From: Legionella israelensis | Lineage (GTDB): Bacteria; Pseudomonadota; Gammaproteobacteria; Legionellales; Legionellaceae | DNA length: 64,000 bases | Assembly: GCF_004571175.1 (NCBI RefSeq) | Contig: NZ_CP038273.1 | Span: 1,178,001-1,242,000, forward strand | Direction: 5' to 3' | Shown: positions 1 through 10,493 of the stretch, in pieces | Numbering within the stretch: position 1 is the stretch's first letter | How the letters are laid out: each line of letters starts with the position of its first letter | Notes under the pieces: generated by a model | What the model saw: the letters and a program-made list of their open reading frames with translations, nothing else | Told to the model about the DNA's origin: nothing | Databases searched by the model: none | Translations under genes and position numbers: made by a program

Positions 1-29
1 AAAGAATGGTGTTGGAACACCATGTCATT

Positions 30-52
30 TACTCGACTTTAGCCATTTTTTT
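30..52. repeat. Possible partial end of a MITE-like element
   Basis: The stretch ACTCGACTTTAGCCATTTTT closely matches the terminal inverted repeat of the 169-bp element at 61141-61309 (CTCGACTATAGCCATTTTCG). It is followed by a small hairpin (CCCCGC, a CTTGA/TCAAG stem, GCGGG) at about 65-104. No matching second end was found nearby, so this may be a decayed copy. The first 211 bases hold no gene; a GGTGTT/AACACC hairpin at 8-21 lies beyond the letA 3' end. Confidence 0.35.
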
Positions 53-211
53 AGGGATCGAATCCCCGCTACTTGATAGCAGTCAAGACGCGGGAATTCG
101 ATATAGAGGAAGATTGTTTAAATTTAAACCAAACCCTTCAGGCAGTACCCATTTAAATCATATAGCACTCTAGCAGTGAGAACAAAACAAATGAGAATGC
201 GCTCACAGCAC

Positions 212-1121
212 TCAGTTTTCGTCCTGAAAATCAATCGGTTGTTCAATGATGCGATGTTTCATCGCCAAATAAGTCAGTTCCACATCATTAGTGATTTCCA
301 GTTTATCAAACATGCGATATCGGTAACCATTAATGGTTTTAGAGCTTAAAAACAAACGTTCAGCAATCTCCTGGACATTCATGCCGCTTGTTATCATGAG
401 CATGACTTGCATTTCTCGTTCAGACAAACGATCAAAAGGAGAACCCCGCTCTTGAAGGCTGTTTATCGCCATTCTCTGGGCAATCTCAGCACTGAGGTAT
501 TTTTTGCCTTTGGCGACCGTACGAATGGCAGAAGCCATTTCCTCTGCCCCAGACTCTTTTGTCAAATATCCCATGGCTCCAAGTTGTAAAATTCTGGCAG
601 GCAAAGGTTCGGTACTCATCGCCGTTACTGCGATAACTTTTATGGCAGGATTGGTTTTTTTTAAGCGCCGCGTCACTTCCCAACCATCAATACCAGGCAT
701 TTTCATGTCGAGAAGAAGCACATCCGGAACAAGAGTCGCGCTACCTCATGAAAGATTTTGGGACATCCAAGTCCCCAAAATCGACTCGCCAACGCGCGAA
801 GTGTTTGGGCCGCGAGCGTCCTGTTTACGGCACGTTTGCTCTGAACGAGCAAAGCGTACGCCTTCACCAATGACTTAACGGCTGCAGAAAGATTTTTTTA
901 ACATCCCTTCGGGCTGTTTAAAAAAATCGCAGCCTATCGCGGACTACGCGCCTCGGCTTTCAGCCTTCCATGGCGCGCAGCGAATGTTTTTTAACCAACA
1001 ACAAGGCCTGCTCGCCGCTTTCAGCATCGGCTACGACCTCAACATCAGGTAAATCTTCCAATAATCGCCGAATACCCATCCGAACCAGAGCATGGTCATC
1101 AACAATTAACACTTTAATCAA
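212..1121 (-). pseudogene. letA: letA (GacA/UvrY-type response regulator), split by an insertion
   Basis: LetA is the response regulator of the LetA/LetS system, which induces the RsmY/RsmZ RNAs and switches Legionella to the transmissive phase. The N-terminal fragment starts at a TTG at 1121 behind an AAGGAG ribosome site. It carries the receiver acidic pair (VDDHALVRMGIRRLLED) and runs as far as KKHS. The C-terminal fragment resumes with PDVLLLDMKMPG, which holds the phospho-accepting Asp, and continues into an intact LuxR-type HTH (LSEREMQVML, SSKTINGYRYRMF). Between them lie 253 bases with in-frame stops and a +1 length, so no single protein can be made. Aligning with E. coli UvrY, the residue count across the join is exact once the insert is removed. 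The fragment behind the insert has only a GTG start and no convincing ribosome site. Assigned as letA from similarity and from phhA next door, which I recall as the L. pneumophila order. Confidence 0.85.
728..980. mobile_element. 253-bp hairpin-rich insertion inside letA
   Basis: Sequence with no counterpart in LetA, inserted between a Ser and a Pro codon. Read in the letA direction it is a chain of stem-loops: CGCGCC/GGCGCG enclosing GGCT/AGCC; GGCTGC/GCAGCC enclosing GATTTTTTTAA/TTAAAAAAATC; TTTGCTC/GAGCAAA; and ATTTTGGG/CCCAAAAT within CGCGC/GCGCG. It has no plausible coding frame, and its base composition is richer in GC than the flanks. I saw no clear target-site duplication. It could be a non-autonomous structured repeat like the other foldable elements in this window, though it shares no obvious sequence with them. 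Confidence 0.6.
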
Positions 1122-1259
1122 ATCATGCTCCTTGACAACAAAGTCAATGAACAAATAAAGTTGAATGATGTTAGCAGGAGTCACAAAGCTTTACAATATG
1201 CCTTCTGCAAAATGATTTTCGATATTTTTCAACTCTATTCACTATAAAAATAGCAGATT

Positions 1260-1290
1260 TACCTTGATTAGCAATGTAGTGCACAAGGTA
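1260..1290 (-). terminator. Hairpin after phhA
   Basis: TACCTTG pairs with CAAGGTA across a 17-base loop just past the phhA stop codon, between phhA and letA. The following T-rich run is weak, so termination is plausible rather than certain. Confidence 0.35.
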
Positions 1291-1301
1291 TAAGACTCTG
1301 T

Positions 1302-2120
1302 TTAACAAGCTCGAATATGAATGTTAGGATTATCCGGGTCCACAGGAAAAAAAGGAGGAAACTCTCCCAACTCTCTTGCTCGCTCCATCAAGGAAGCAAT
1401 ATCAGACAATACAAAATCGTAAAGCGCTTGATAATCATCAATCACAAAATAAACAGGTTGAAGCCTATCTATCCGATAAGGCATACGAAAAACAGCCACC
1501 GGCTCAAACAACGCCCTCAAAGGTATTTCGCTTTCCACACTATATACCGTCTCGCTGATAGAAGATAAAATCCCTCCGCCATAGGCCCGCAGTCCATTGG
1601 ATGTTTTGATTAAACCAAATTCTACCGTAAACCAGAACAGCCGCTGCAGCAATGGCCAATCTTTTTCGGAAAAGCCCAACACTTTCATTGCATAATTATG
1701 AACAAAATCAGCGAAAACCGGATCCGTTAACATTGGACAATGGCCAAAAATTTCATGAAATATATCTGGTTCTTTCACATAATCCAGCTCTTCTTCACTG
1801 CGAATGAAGGTCGCCGCAGGAAAACTTCTTTTTGCCAATAATTCAAAAAACGCACGCGCCGAGATCAAAGCTTCTACCGGCTCAACCTTCCAACCCGTCA
1901 TTGCATTCAACCGTTTGGACACCTCAGGAAGTTGCGGAATGTGCTCCGCTGACAATTCCAGCGTCTTAAGACCTTGCATATATTCCTTACACGCTCTTCC
2001 TTCCAGCAATTCCATCTGTCGGTTAAACAAAATTTGCCAAACCCGGTTTTCCTGTTTTGAGTACCGAACAAAACCCTGCTCATCGGGACGATGCGCTACA
2101 TATCGACTGACAAACTCCAT
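1302..2120 (-). CDS. phhA: Phenylalanine-4-hydroxylase
   Basis: Cytoplasmic non-haem iron, pterin-dependent enzyme converting phenylalanine to tyrosine. In Legionella this feeds tyrosine breakdown and the homogentisate route to pyomelanin. At 272 aa it has the length of bacterial single-domain enzymes and lacks the N-terminal regulatory ACT domain of animal forms. The iron ligands are visible as HEIFGH (about residue 141), with the matching Glu in FGLIKT. The Pro- and Tyr-rich core RLFWFTVEFGL and the GGGILSS loop are typical. The ATG start at 2120 is preceded by GGGGAGGA. It lies upstream of letA on the same strand. The 329-bp gap to the next gene holds its AT-rich promoter region and a palindromic repeat. 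Confidence 0.93.
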   Translation of the reverse strand: MEFVSRYVAHRPDEQGFVRYSKQENRVWQILFNRQMELLEGRACKEYMQGLKTLELSAEHIPQLPEVSKRLNAMTGWKVEPVEALISARAFFELLAKRSFPAATFIRSEEELDYVKEPDIFHEIFGHCPMLTDPVFADFVHNYAMKVLGFSEKDWPLLQRLFWFTVEFGLIKTSNGLRAYGGGILSSISETVYSVESEIPLRALFEPVAVFRMPYRIDRLQPVYFVIDDYQALYDFVLSDIASLMERARELGEFPPFFPVDPDNPNIHIRAC

Positions 2121-2370
2121 AAATCCTCCCCGACTTAATGCATGTACTGATATTTAATTATATAAATAACACGAGTTCTATATAAAAGCATAGAAGCATC
2201 TTTTATATGGCTAAACCTTCGATACAGGAATGTTTTCTTTCAAGATACATCATCTATCGCTCTAATCCAGCCTTAATAAAATATTGTATGAAAAACCGTA
2301 AAAGATGAGGACTGTGGATTCTTTTCTTTTCGCTGGCTATTTTATCTTGTTATAATCCATTTTTTTTACC

Positions 2371-2420
2371 AACTCATGATACGCAGCGCAGTATTTTTTA
2401 GAAGCTGCGTAACATGCGTT
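2371..2420. repeat. Palindromic repeat, ACTCATG-TACGCAGC family (short form)
   Basis: AACTCATGATACGCAGC is followed by 16 bases and then GCTGCGTAACATGCGTT, whose reverse complement matches the first arm at 15 of 17 positions. The same arm recurs at 53675 and 61391 and, as a single arm, at 7788. It lies about 30 bases upstream of the HAD-nucleotidyltransferase start. The rest of the 2121-2449 gap is AT-rich with no other feature that I can support. Confidence 0.6.
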
Positions 2421-2449
2421 ACCAAGGCTATATCTACAGGAGTCAGTGA

Positions 2450-3874
2450 ATGAGTATAAAACTGGTGTTGTTTGACTTGGATGGCGTACTGGTGGATTCG
2501 CGGGAGCATCATTATGTCGCTCTTAACCGTGCCTTGGCGGACATTGATGAGCGTTTTGTTATCAGTAAAAGAGAGCATTTGCAAATATACGATGGCTTAA
2601 GCACAAAACGTAAACTGCAAATGTTAACGAAGGAGCGGGGGCTGGATACAGCCTTACATGAAAAAATCTGGCAAAAAAAACAAAAATTCACCTTTCAGGT
2701 GATTGACGAACTGCTTAAACCCGATCCACAAATCACAGCCTTATTCAAACAACTTAAAGCCGACGGTTTGAAAATCTACGTCTGTTCCAACTCCATTAGA
2801 GAAACCATCAAGCTTATTTTACTGAAGATGGAACTGATGCCTTATGTTGACTACTTTCTCTCAAATGAAGATGTAGCCTCCGCAAAACCTCATCCAGAGA
2901 TGTACTGGACAGCAATGATTAAGGAAAAAGTTCTTCCTAAAGAAACCTTAATCGTTGAGGATTCCTATGTGGGCCGCACCGCCGCCCTTTCATCAGGAGC
3001 CAACCTCTGTGCGGTCAAAAGCCCTGCAGAAGTATGTATCGACAAGATATACTCAGAGATGAACCGACAAATAAAATCACTGAAATGGCATGATGACAGC
3101 CTTAATGTCTTAATTCCCATGTCTGGAGCTGGCAGCCGTTTTGTCAATGCTGGGTTCACTTTCCCTAAGCCCTTGATTAGCATCGGTGAAAAACCCATGG
3201 TGCAACTGGTGGTGGAGAATCTTAATGTTCAGGCCCAATTTATTTTTATTGTCAGGCGGGATCATTATGAAACTTATAATCTTGAATCCATGCTGAAAAT
3301 TATTGCCCCAGGCTGTAAAATTATCATTACTGAAGGTGTAACGGAAGGAGCCTGCTGCAGCACTCTACTTGCTGAATCATATATCAATACAGAAGCCCCT
3401 CTGCTCATTGCCAACTCCGATCAGTTTGTCGAGTGGGAAAGTGGTGCATTTTTTCATGCTATGAATGCGCCTAATGTCGATGGCGGCATCCTTACTTTTG
3501 AAAACACTCATCCAAAATGGAGTTATGTTCGACTGGATGAACACGGTAATGTAACAATACTCAGAGAAAAAGAAGTCATTTCCAATCAAGCCACAGTAGG
3601 GATTTATTATTGGTCTCATGGTAAGGACTATGTCCATTACGCCAAACAAATGATTTCCAAGAATATTCGGGTCAATAATGAGTTTTATGTTGCTCCTGTT
3701 TATAATGAAGCCGTTGCTGACGGCATGAAGTTTAAAGCCTATGCCGTGGATAAAATGTGGGGGCTTGGTACACCTGAAGATTTGCAGCATTTTTTAAGCA
3801 ATTACCCTTTTCCAGGCAAAGAAAAACACCAGGTAAAATTGACTGAAACTGAGATTCCGCACCAAATTTTTTAG
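2450..3874 (+). CDS. HAD-family phosphatase fused to a sugar-nucleotidyltransferase-like domain
   Basis: Two domains in one 474-aa protein. Residues 1 to about 205 are a HAD hydrolase: DLDGVLVDS holds the nucleophile and acid (D9, D11), CSNS (about 112-115) is motif II, SAKPHPE holds the motif III Lys, and VEDS the motif IV acid. From about residue 218 a GT-A nucleotidyltransferase fold begins, with LIPMSGAGSRF and PKPL as the nucleotide-binding signature, and WGLGTPEDL near the end. Such pairs usually make activated sugars for capsule, LPS or phospholipid head groups: the HAD part removes a phosphate and the other part attaches NMP. The substrate cannot be read from the sequence. It is separated by only 68 bp from the MscS gene and may be co-transcribed. 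Confidence 0.8.
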   Translation: MSIKLVLFDLDGVLVDSREHHYVALNRALADIDERFVISKREHLQIYDGLSTKRKLQMLTKERGLDTALHEKIWQKKQKFTFQVIDELLKPDPQITALFKQLKADGLKIYVCSNSIRETIKLILLKMELMPYVDYFLSNEDVASAKPHPEMYWTAMIKEKVLPKETLIVEDSYVGRTAALSSGANLCAVKSPAEVCIDKIYSEMNRQIKSLKWHDDSLNVLIPMSGAGSRFVNAGFTFPKPLISIGEKPMVQLVVENLNVQAQFIFIVRRDHYETYNLESMLKIIAPGCKIIITEGVTEGACCSTLLAESYINTEAPLLIANSDQFVEWESGAFFHAMNAPNVDGGILTFENTHPKWSYVRLDEHGNVTILREKEVISNQATVGIYYWSHGKDYVHYAKQMISKNIRVNNEFYVAPVYNEAVADGMKFKAYAVDKMWGLGTPEDLQHFLSNYPFPGKEKHQVKLTETEIPHQIF

Positions 3875-3942
3875 CTAAAAAATCAAACAAAATCACGACA
3901 TGTGTGGAATGAGGGCTGTAAATCTTTAAAGGAGACAGAGTT

Positions 3943-4719
3943 ATGGAAATGATGAAGGACATTACCTGGATACAAATCGTTTATGCTCTTTTTCTTGTTC
4001 TTGCAGGCTTTTTATTCGCTAAATGGTTGAGCATTCTCTCTGAAAATTCCATGCTTAAACGGCTTTCCCGTCACCAGGCAATGCTCCTAAGACGTGTTAT
4101 TTTTTATGGCTTATTCATTCTTTTTCTGGTATCCGCCTTACATCAAATTGGCTTTCAATTGGGCGTACTGCTTGGGGCAGCAGGTATATTTACCGTAGCT
4201 ATTGGTTTTGCTTCTCAAACAGCAGCCTCCAATCTCATCAGCGGAATTTTTTTACTGATTGAGCACCCTTTTCAGGTCGGCGATCTCATTGAAGTCAACA
4301 ACATGACAGGAAACATAGACTCCATTGATCTCCTGTCCACAAAAATCAGAACTGCCGATAATACACTGATTCGACTTCCCAATGAAACCTTGATCAAATC
4401 CGCTATCACCAATTTCAGCAGGCTGCCTACACGACGTGCCGATATACTTATTGGCGTTTCTTATGACACAGATATCAATCTGGCAAAAAATCTGCTTATT
4501 AAATTGGCCGGTGTCCATGAAAAAGTTCTTGCCCAACCTGAACCGCAGGTTATCATCAATAATTTTGCCGATTCGGCCATTGAATTGAAACTGATGTGCT
4601 GGACGAAAACAACCGATAATTCCACTGTTAAAAATGAATTGAAGGAAAACATTAAAATGGAATTTGATAAAGCAAACATCGATATTCCTTTCCCACAAAT
4701 GACTCTGCATCGAGCATAA
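3943..4719 (+). CDS. Small-conductance mechanosensitive channel, MscS family
   Basis: Inner-membrane channel that opens on osmotic down-shock. The 258-aa chain has about three N-terminal membrane segments (ITWIQIVYALFLVLAGF; VIFYGLFILFLVSAL; LGVLLGAAGIFTVAIGFA). The pore helix is Gly/Ala-rich and is followed by QTAASNLISGIF, which is typical of MscS TM3, then the beta domain (HPFQVGDLIEV) and a C-terminal alpha/beta domain. GGAG ribosome site lies upstream of ATG. It runs directly into the next gene with one base between. MscS proteins vary in length and this one is of the minimal type. Confidence 0.85.
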   Translation: MEMMKDITWIQIVYALFLVLAGFLFAKWLSILSENSMLKRLSRHQAMLLRRVIFYGLFILFLVSALHQIGFQLGVLLGAAGIFTVAIGFASQTAASNLISGIFLLIEHPFQVGDLIEVNNMTGNIDSIDLLSTKIRTADNTLIRLPNETLIKSAITNFSRLPTRRADILIGVSYDTDINLAKNLLIKLAGVHEKVLAQPEPQVIINNFADSAIELKLMCWTKTTDNSTVKNELKENIKMEFDKANIDIPFPQMTLHRA

Positions 4720-4720
4720 G

Positions 4721-5679
4721 ATGGATCCCATTACCCAGGGAATTCTTGGAGCCGCCACATCCGAAGCCGTATTGTTTTCTTACGATAAAAAGCGGGCATG
4801 GATTGTAGGTGGGCTTTCAGCCATGGCACCGGATCTTGATATCCTGATACAAAGCAAAACGGATCCCTTATTGTTCTTAATTTATCACCGACAATTTTCT
4901 CATGCCCTATGTTTTATACCAATAGGTGCCTTTATTGTTGCCGCCATTTTATGGTTATTCAAACCGTTTCGTTCGAACTGGCGATTGATTTTCATGGCCA
5001 GTTTCATTGGTTATATAACCCATGCCCCCCTGGATATCTTAACGAGTTACGGCACGGTGTTTTTCTGGCCCTTTTCCCATCAACGCCTTAGTCTGGATAT
5101 TGTATCTATCGTGGATCCTTTTTTTACCTTTCCTCTTGCCATTGGCTTAAGCTGGACACTTATTTTTAATCAGCGAAGAGGTGTTCTTATCGGATTGATT
5201 CTTGCTGCTCTCTTTATCGCTTTCAATACGATTCAGCATCAGCGTGCCCTTCATGCCATCTATCGAAAGAGCGAAAAAGAAAACTCCAATATCCGAAAAG
5301 CACGCGCTTTTCCAACCTTGGCAAGTTCAACACGCTGGCATGGGCTTTATCAAACCGGGGAAGATAATTTTGTTTTTGTAAAAATTCATACACCGCTGTT
5401 CCAAAGTGTACGTATCCACAGAATCGGTAAATTTTCTGCCTTTCATCGTCAAAACTTACCTTCATTTGTTAAAAATTCACCGACACTTTTACGCGATTTT
5501 AATATTTTTAACTGGTTCACTGACGGTTATTTGATCGTTGCCCAAAAAAATCCTTTGCATTTGGTTGATGGGCGCTATTTAATGGGTCAAAATAAACCTG
5601 TAGCCTTATGGGGTATCCTTTTCAATCCCAATCAGGCACACATTGAAAAAACACGAAGAATTGCCTTGGAACCTACACC

Positions 5680-5683
<4 letters not shown>
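4721..5683 (+). CDS. YdjM/DUF457-type inner-membrane putative metal-dependent hydrolase
   Basis: Integral membrane protein of the family annotated as membrane-bound metal-dependent hydrolase. The N-terminus has the hallmark MDPITQGILGAATSEA, then MAPDLDI and YHRQFSHAL, whose His and Asp residues are the presumed metal ligands. About four or five hydrophobic helices follow, and then a C-terminal soluble part of about 120 residues. The true reaction of the family is not known to me. It starts one base after the mscS stop and its own stop overlaps the next start by 4 bp (ATGA), so these genes form one transcription unit. Confidence 0.75.
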
Positions 5684-7776
<2,093 letters not shown>

Positions 7777-7787
7777 TTAGAAGGGGA

Positions 7788-8103
7788 ACTCATGTTACAG
7801 AGCTTCGTTTACATCTATGGACATATTTTGCAATTTCAAGTGCTCATTTATCCCACGTAAACTGAGTTTTGAAACGGCAAATATACTCGAATCGGTAACA
7901 AAACTGTACTGCACCACATGGGTTACTGGTATCCTGTATTAGCCCAACCCCCTAAGTTAACGGCATCACAAACGGCCAGATTTGAGTTTAGGTTAAGAGA
8001 AAACGTTGCTAAAAAAGCACAGCATAGTTACCTATGTGAACAGTGAAGTTTTCTCGCAGGATGGAACAAATATGGTCGTTTCCCGAACAGGGCTGAGGAC
8101 TGA
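7788..8103. repeat. Composite intergenic repeat between rpmA and obgE
   Basis: Two repeat modules fill this gap. The first begins with ACTCATGTTAC (7788) and resembles the element at 53675-53813, sharing TGCTCATTTA and GTAAACT in order. The second, about 7937-8101, aligns with 12851-13180 through CAGATTTGAGTT, GCTAAAAAAGC, CAGCATAGT and CAGGGCTGAG. I see no coding frame. This looks like a landing site for several dispersed Legionella intergenic repeats. Confidence 0.55.
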
Positions 8104-8149
8104 TGGTACTCTTGATAAAAACATAGTGTAACCAAGAGCACCATTTTTT
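8104..8149 (+). terminator. Intrinsic terminator without an obvious upstream gene
   Basis: TGGTACTCTTG pairs with CAAGAGCACCA (10 of 11 positions, 18-base loop) and is followed on the plus strand by TTTTTT. On the minus strand no T-run follows, so it does not look like the rpmA terminator. No plus-strand gene lies just upstream, only the composite repeat. Confidence 0.45.
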
Positions 8150-8190
8150 GTCCAGGATAGCTCCGGGATGTATCTAAGAAGGATCTAATT

Positions 8191-8469
8191 CTAATTTGCA
8201 GCCGTTTCTTCCTTATCTGCAAGGATACTCACATATTTACGATTCTTTTCACCTTTTACGACGAATTGAACTAAACCATCTTTCAAGGCATATAAAGTAT
8301 GATCACGCCCACAACCCACACCTTTGCCTGCATGAAAACGTGTACCACGTTGTCTGACCAGTATTTCACCGGCATTGACAAATTGGCCACCGAATCGTTT
8401 CACGCCGAGATACTTTGGATTTGAATCACGACCATTGCGCGTGCTGCCGCCTGCTTTCTTATGAGCCAT
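8191..8469 (-). CDS. rpmA: 50S ribosomal protein L27
   Basis: Component of the large subunit near the peptidyl-transferase centre. The 92-aa protein begins [19 protein letters not shown], the standard bacterial L27 N-terminus whose tail reaches toward the A/P-site tRNA. Motifs FGGQFV and [12 protein letters not shown] confirm it. It follows rplU by 12 bases, forming the usual rplU-rpmA operon, with a ribosome site (GAGGACATAGC) before the ATG. Confidence 0.98.
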   Translation of the reverse strand: MAHKKAGGSTRNGRDSNPKYLGVKRFGGQFVNAGEILVRQRGTRFHAGKGVGCGRDHTLYALKDGLVQFVVKGEKNRKYVSILADKEETAAN

Positions 8470-8481
8470 TGCTATGTCCTC

Positions 8482-8793
8482 TTATTGACTGATTGAGGTA
8501 ATTTTTACCTTTGTATAATTTTGTCGGTGACCCATCTGTTTCATATGGTGCTTTCGACGACGGAATTTAATGATTTTTATTTTTTTATGACGACCCTGTT
8601 CAAGAACCTCTGCCTTCACCGTAGCTTTTGCTACAAAAGGGGAGCCGCAGGATATTTTATCGCCATCAGCCAGCATCAGAATTTCAGGAAAACTCACCTC
8701 ACTGCCAATTTCGGCAGGTAATGATTCTAATTTTAGCACATCACCCTCTTTTACGCGGTATTGCTTACCGCCGGTTTTAATTACCGCATACAT
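8482..8793 (-). CDS. rplU: 50S ribosomal protein L21
   Basis: Large-subunit protein of 103 aa, standard length. MYAVIKTGGKQYRVKEGD is the conserved start, and the C-terminal KIIKFRRRKHHMKQMGHRQ is the L21 signature that contacts 23S rRNA. GGAGAAGAG lies upstream of the ATG. It is the first gene of rplU-rpmA and shares its upstream region with a divergent plus-strand promoter. Confidence 0.98.
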   Translation of the reverse strand: MYAVIKTGGKQYRVKEGDVLKLESLPAEIGSEVSFPEILMLADGDKISCGSPFVAKATVKAEVLEQGRHKKIKIIKFRRRKHHMKQMGHRQNYTKVKITSISQ

Positions 8794-8843
8794 AACTCTT
8801 CTCCAGCTTGCCGTATGGCTTCATGAATTTAACAAAGTGGCAT

Positions 8844-8872
8844 ATTTTATGAAATTACCGCGATGACTTCAA
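8844..8872 (-). promoter_or_regulatory. Candidate sigma-70 promoter for rplU-rpmA
   Basis: On the minus strand TTGAAG is followed after 17 bases by TAAAAT, about 50 bases upstream of the rplU ATG. Its -35 hexamer overlaps that of the plus-strand promoter facing the other way. Confidence 0.5.
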
Positions 8873-8896
8873 GTTGATTTTAAAATATTGTATAAT
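8868..8896 (+). promoter_or_regulatory. Candidate plus-strand promoter, divergent from rplU
   Basis: A perfect TATAAT at 8891-8896 lies 17 bases after TTCAAG, a weak -35. Transcription would start near 8903, at the head of a structured segment that ends in a strong terminator. Confidence 0.45.
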
Positions 8897-8902
8897 TTGC
8901 CG

Positions 8903-8991
8903 CCCTTCACCATTTTAGTGGAGATATTTTTAGCTTGGTCGCGAGCTAAACCAAGCATGATCGCAAGCCGGAAGCGTGATGGTTTTTTTTT
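8903..8991 (+). ncRNA. Candidate small RNA (about 90 nt) between rplU and rplY
   Basis: Between a TATAAT promoter and a run of nine T residues, the sequence can form three stem-loops. A short one uses TTCAC/GTGGA. A second is a perfect TTTAGCT/AGCTAAA stem. A GC-rich terminal stem (CATGATCGC/GCGTGATG with one bulge) precedes the T-run. There is no coding frame. A separate promoter for rplY can be proposed downstream, which favours an independent RNA over a simple leader. A transcription-attenuating leader for rplY remains the main alternative. I do not recognise it as a known family. Confidence 0.4.
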
Positions 8992-9008
8992 ATACCTCAT
9001 AATTTCAA

Positions 9009-9036
9009 TTGATATCATGTTTGGTATACATATAGG
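9009..9036 (+). promoter_or_regulatory. Candidate promoter for rplY
   Basis: TTGATA, a 16-base spacer and TATAGG lie about 65 bases before the rplY start and beyond the T-run of the candidate small RNA. Confidence 0.35.
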
Positions 9037-9102
9037 ATAAGGTGAAAAAAGTTGCTGCCGGTATTTTACATATCCTTATACTTAATTTTTTTGGAGTTTT
9101 AT

Positions 9103-9792
9103 ATGTCAACCATTACATTAGAAGCAGAAACAAGAACCGACATGGGGAAAGGTGCGAGCCGCCGCCTGCGTCGTCTTGAAGATAAAATCCCTGGTATTTT
9201 ATATGGCGGAGATAAAAAGCCTGTCGCTATTCATTTAACGCATAAAAAAGTTTTAAAGGCATTGGAGACCGAAAGTATTTATTCCAGTGTATTTGACTTG
9301 AAAGTGGATGGCAAAGCGGAGCAGGTGATTTTGAAAGATCTTCAACGACATCCCTACAAGCCCGTCATTCTTCACATGGATTTGCAACGTGTCTCAGCAA
9401 AATATGTCCTTGAAAAAATGGTTCCTCTGCATTTTATTAATGAGGAGTCAGCAAAAGGCGTTAAGGCAGGAGGCATTCTCACTCACTCCATGACTCAAGT
9501 AGAAGTTCGTTGCCAGGCAAGATATCTACCGGAATACATTGAAGTTGATATGGCAAACGTTGCCATTGATGATGTGGTTCATCTTTCAGATCTTAAGTTG
9601 CCTAAAGGAGTAGAGCTAACCGTTGATGTGAGTGACCATAGTCATGATCTGCCAGTAGCCAGTATCCATATGCCTAAAGCCTCTATGGAAGAAATAGAAG
9701 AAGAGCAAGCCGCTGCTGAAGAAGAGAAAGTGGAAGCCGCTGCAAAAGAGAGCATCGCCAGTGATAAACAAGCTGAAGAAAGTGCTGAATAA
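9103..9792 (+). CDS. rplY: 50S ribosomal protein L25, long (Ctc/TL5) form
   Basis: Binds 5S rRNA in the large subunit. The N-terminal L25 domain begins TITLEAETRTDMGKGASRRLRR and ends near residue 95, and the TL5 beta-barrel extension follows. The acidic, low-complexity tail after about residue 195 (EEIEEEQAAAEEEK) is typical of the long Ctc form. I start it at the ATG at 9103, six bases after GGAG, giving 229 aa; an upstream in-frame ATG would add a hydrophobic stretch not known in the family. It is followed by pth, a common rplY-pth-ychF order. Confidence 0.93.
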   Translation: MSTITLEAETRTDMGKGASRRLRRLEDKIPGILYGGDKKPVAIHLTHKKVLKALETESIYSSVFDLKVDGKAEQVILKDLQRHPYKPVILHMDLQRVSAKYVLEKMVPLHFINEESAKGVKAGGILTHSMTQVEVRCQARYLPEYIEVDMANVAIDDVVHLSDLKLPKGVELTVDVSDHSHDLPVASIHMPKASMEEIEEEQAAAEEEKVEAAAKESIASDKQAEESAE

Positions 9793-9876
9793 TAAACAGG
9801 GACATCGGTACAAACCATAGTCATAGGAGCAGGAGAGGGATTACTTCTCTTTCCTGCTGACTCATAAAACCAGTAA

Positions 9877-10455
9877 ATGAATATGCCTGCCATCAAATTG
9901 ATCATCGGATTACAGAATCCAGGCTCAGCCTACGAACATACCCGTCATAATGCTGGAGGATGGTTTGTTGCAGCTCTTGCGCAGCATAATGGCCTTCAAT
10001 TTAAAGCCGAAAAAAAATTTCATTGTAAATTGACTGAATTAAACCTTAATCACACATCCTGTAAACTCGTCATTCCCCTGGGTTTTATGAATCACAGTGG
10101 GCAGCCAGTGCAGGCTCTGAGTCATTTTTATCAGATCAAAGAACATGAAATTCTAGTAGCCCATGATGAGCTGGATTTACCCGCAGGACGTATTAAACTT
10201 AAAACTGGGGGCGGTCACGGCGGACACAATGGTTTGCGAGATATTATTAATAAATTGGGCAGTAATGATTTTCATCGTTTGAGAATAGGCATTGGACATC
10301 CTGGCCATAAGGACTTGGTCCATAGCTATGTGCTCAGTAAACCTTCCGTTCATGACAGGCAACTTATCGTCGATGCCATTGATCGCGGCCTTGCTGTAAT
10401 GCCAACAGCCATTGGTGGAGATATGGCTGAAGCAATGAATCAGCTTAACAGTTAG
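9877..10455 (+). CDS. pth: Peptidyl-tRNA hydrolase
   Basis: Frees tRNA from peptidyl-tRNAs dropped by stalled ribosomes. The 192-aa protein has [21 protein letters not shown] with the catalytic His, then [20 protein letters not shown] and [13 protein letters not shown], all Pth signature blocks. The N-terminus could be either of two nearby ATG codons (9877 or 9883); no strong ribosome site separates them. It sits between rplY and ychF on the same strand. Confidence 0.96.
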   Translation: MNMPAIKLIIGLQNPGSAYEHTRHNAGGWFVAALAQHNGLQFKAEKKFHCKLTELNLNHTSCKLVIPLGFMNHSGQPVQALSHFYQIKEHEILVAHDELDLPAGRIKLKTGGGHGGHNGLRDIINKLGSNDFHRLRIGIGHPGHKDLVHSYVLSKPSVHDRQLIVDAIDRGLAVMPTAIGGDMAEAMNQLNS

Positions 10456-10493
10456 GTTTTCAAACCAACACCGTTTCATTAGAGGTTAATTAT

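Noticed and set aside
504-878. A 124-codon plus-strand frame crossing the letA fragment and the insert
   Set aside because: It runs antisense to the clear LetA reading frame, has no ribosome site and no recognisable protein pattern.
8903-8991. RsmY/RsmZ identity for the candidate small RNA
   Set aside because: It has only two GGA triplets, and no LetA-type upstream palindrome was seen; known RsmY/Z RNAs have several GGA motifs in loops.
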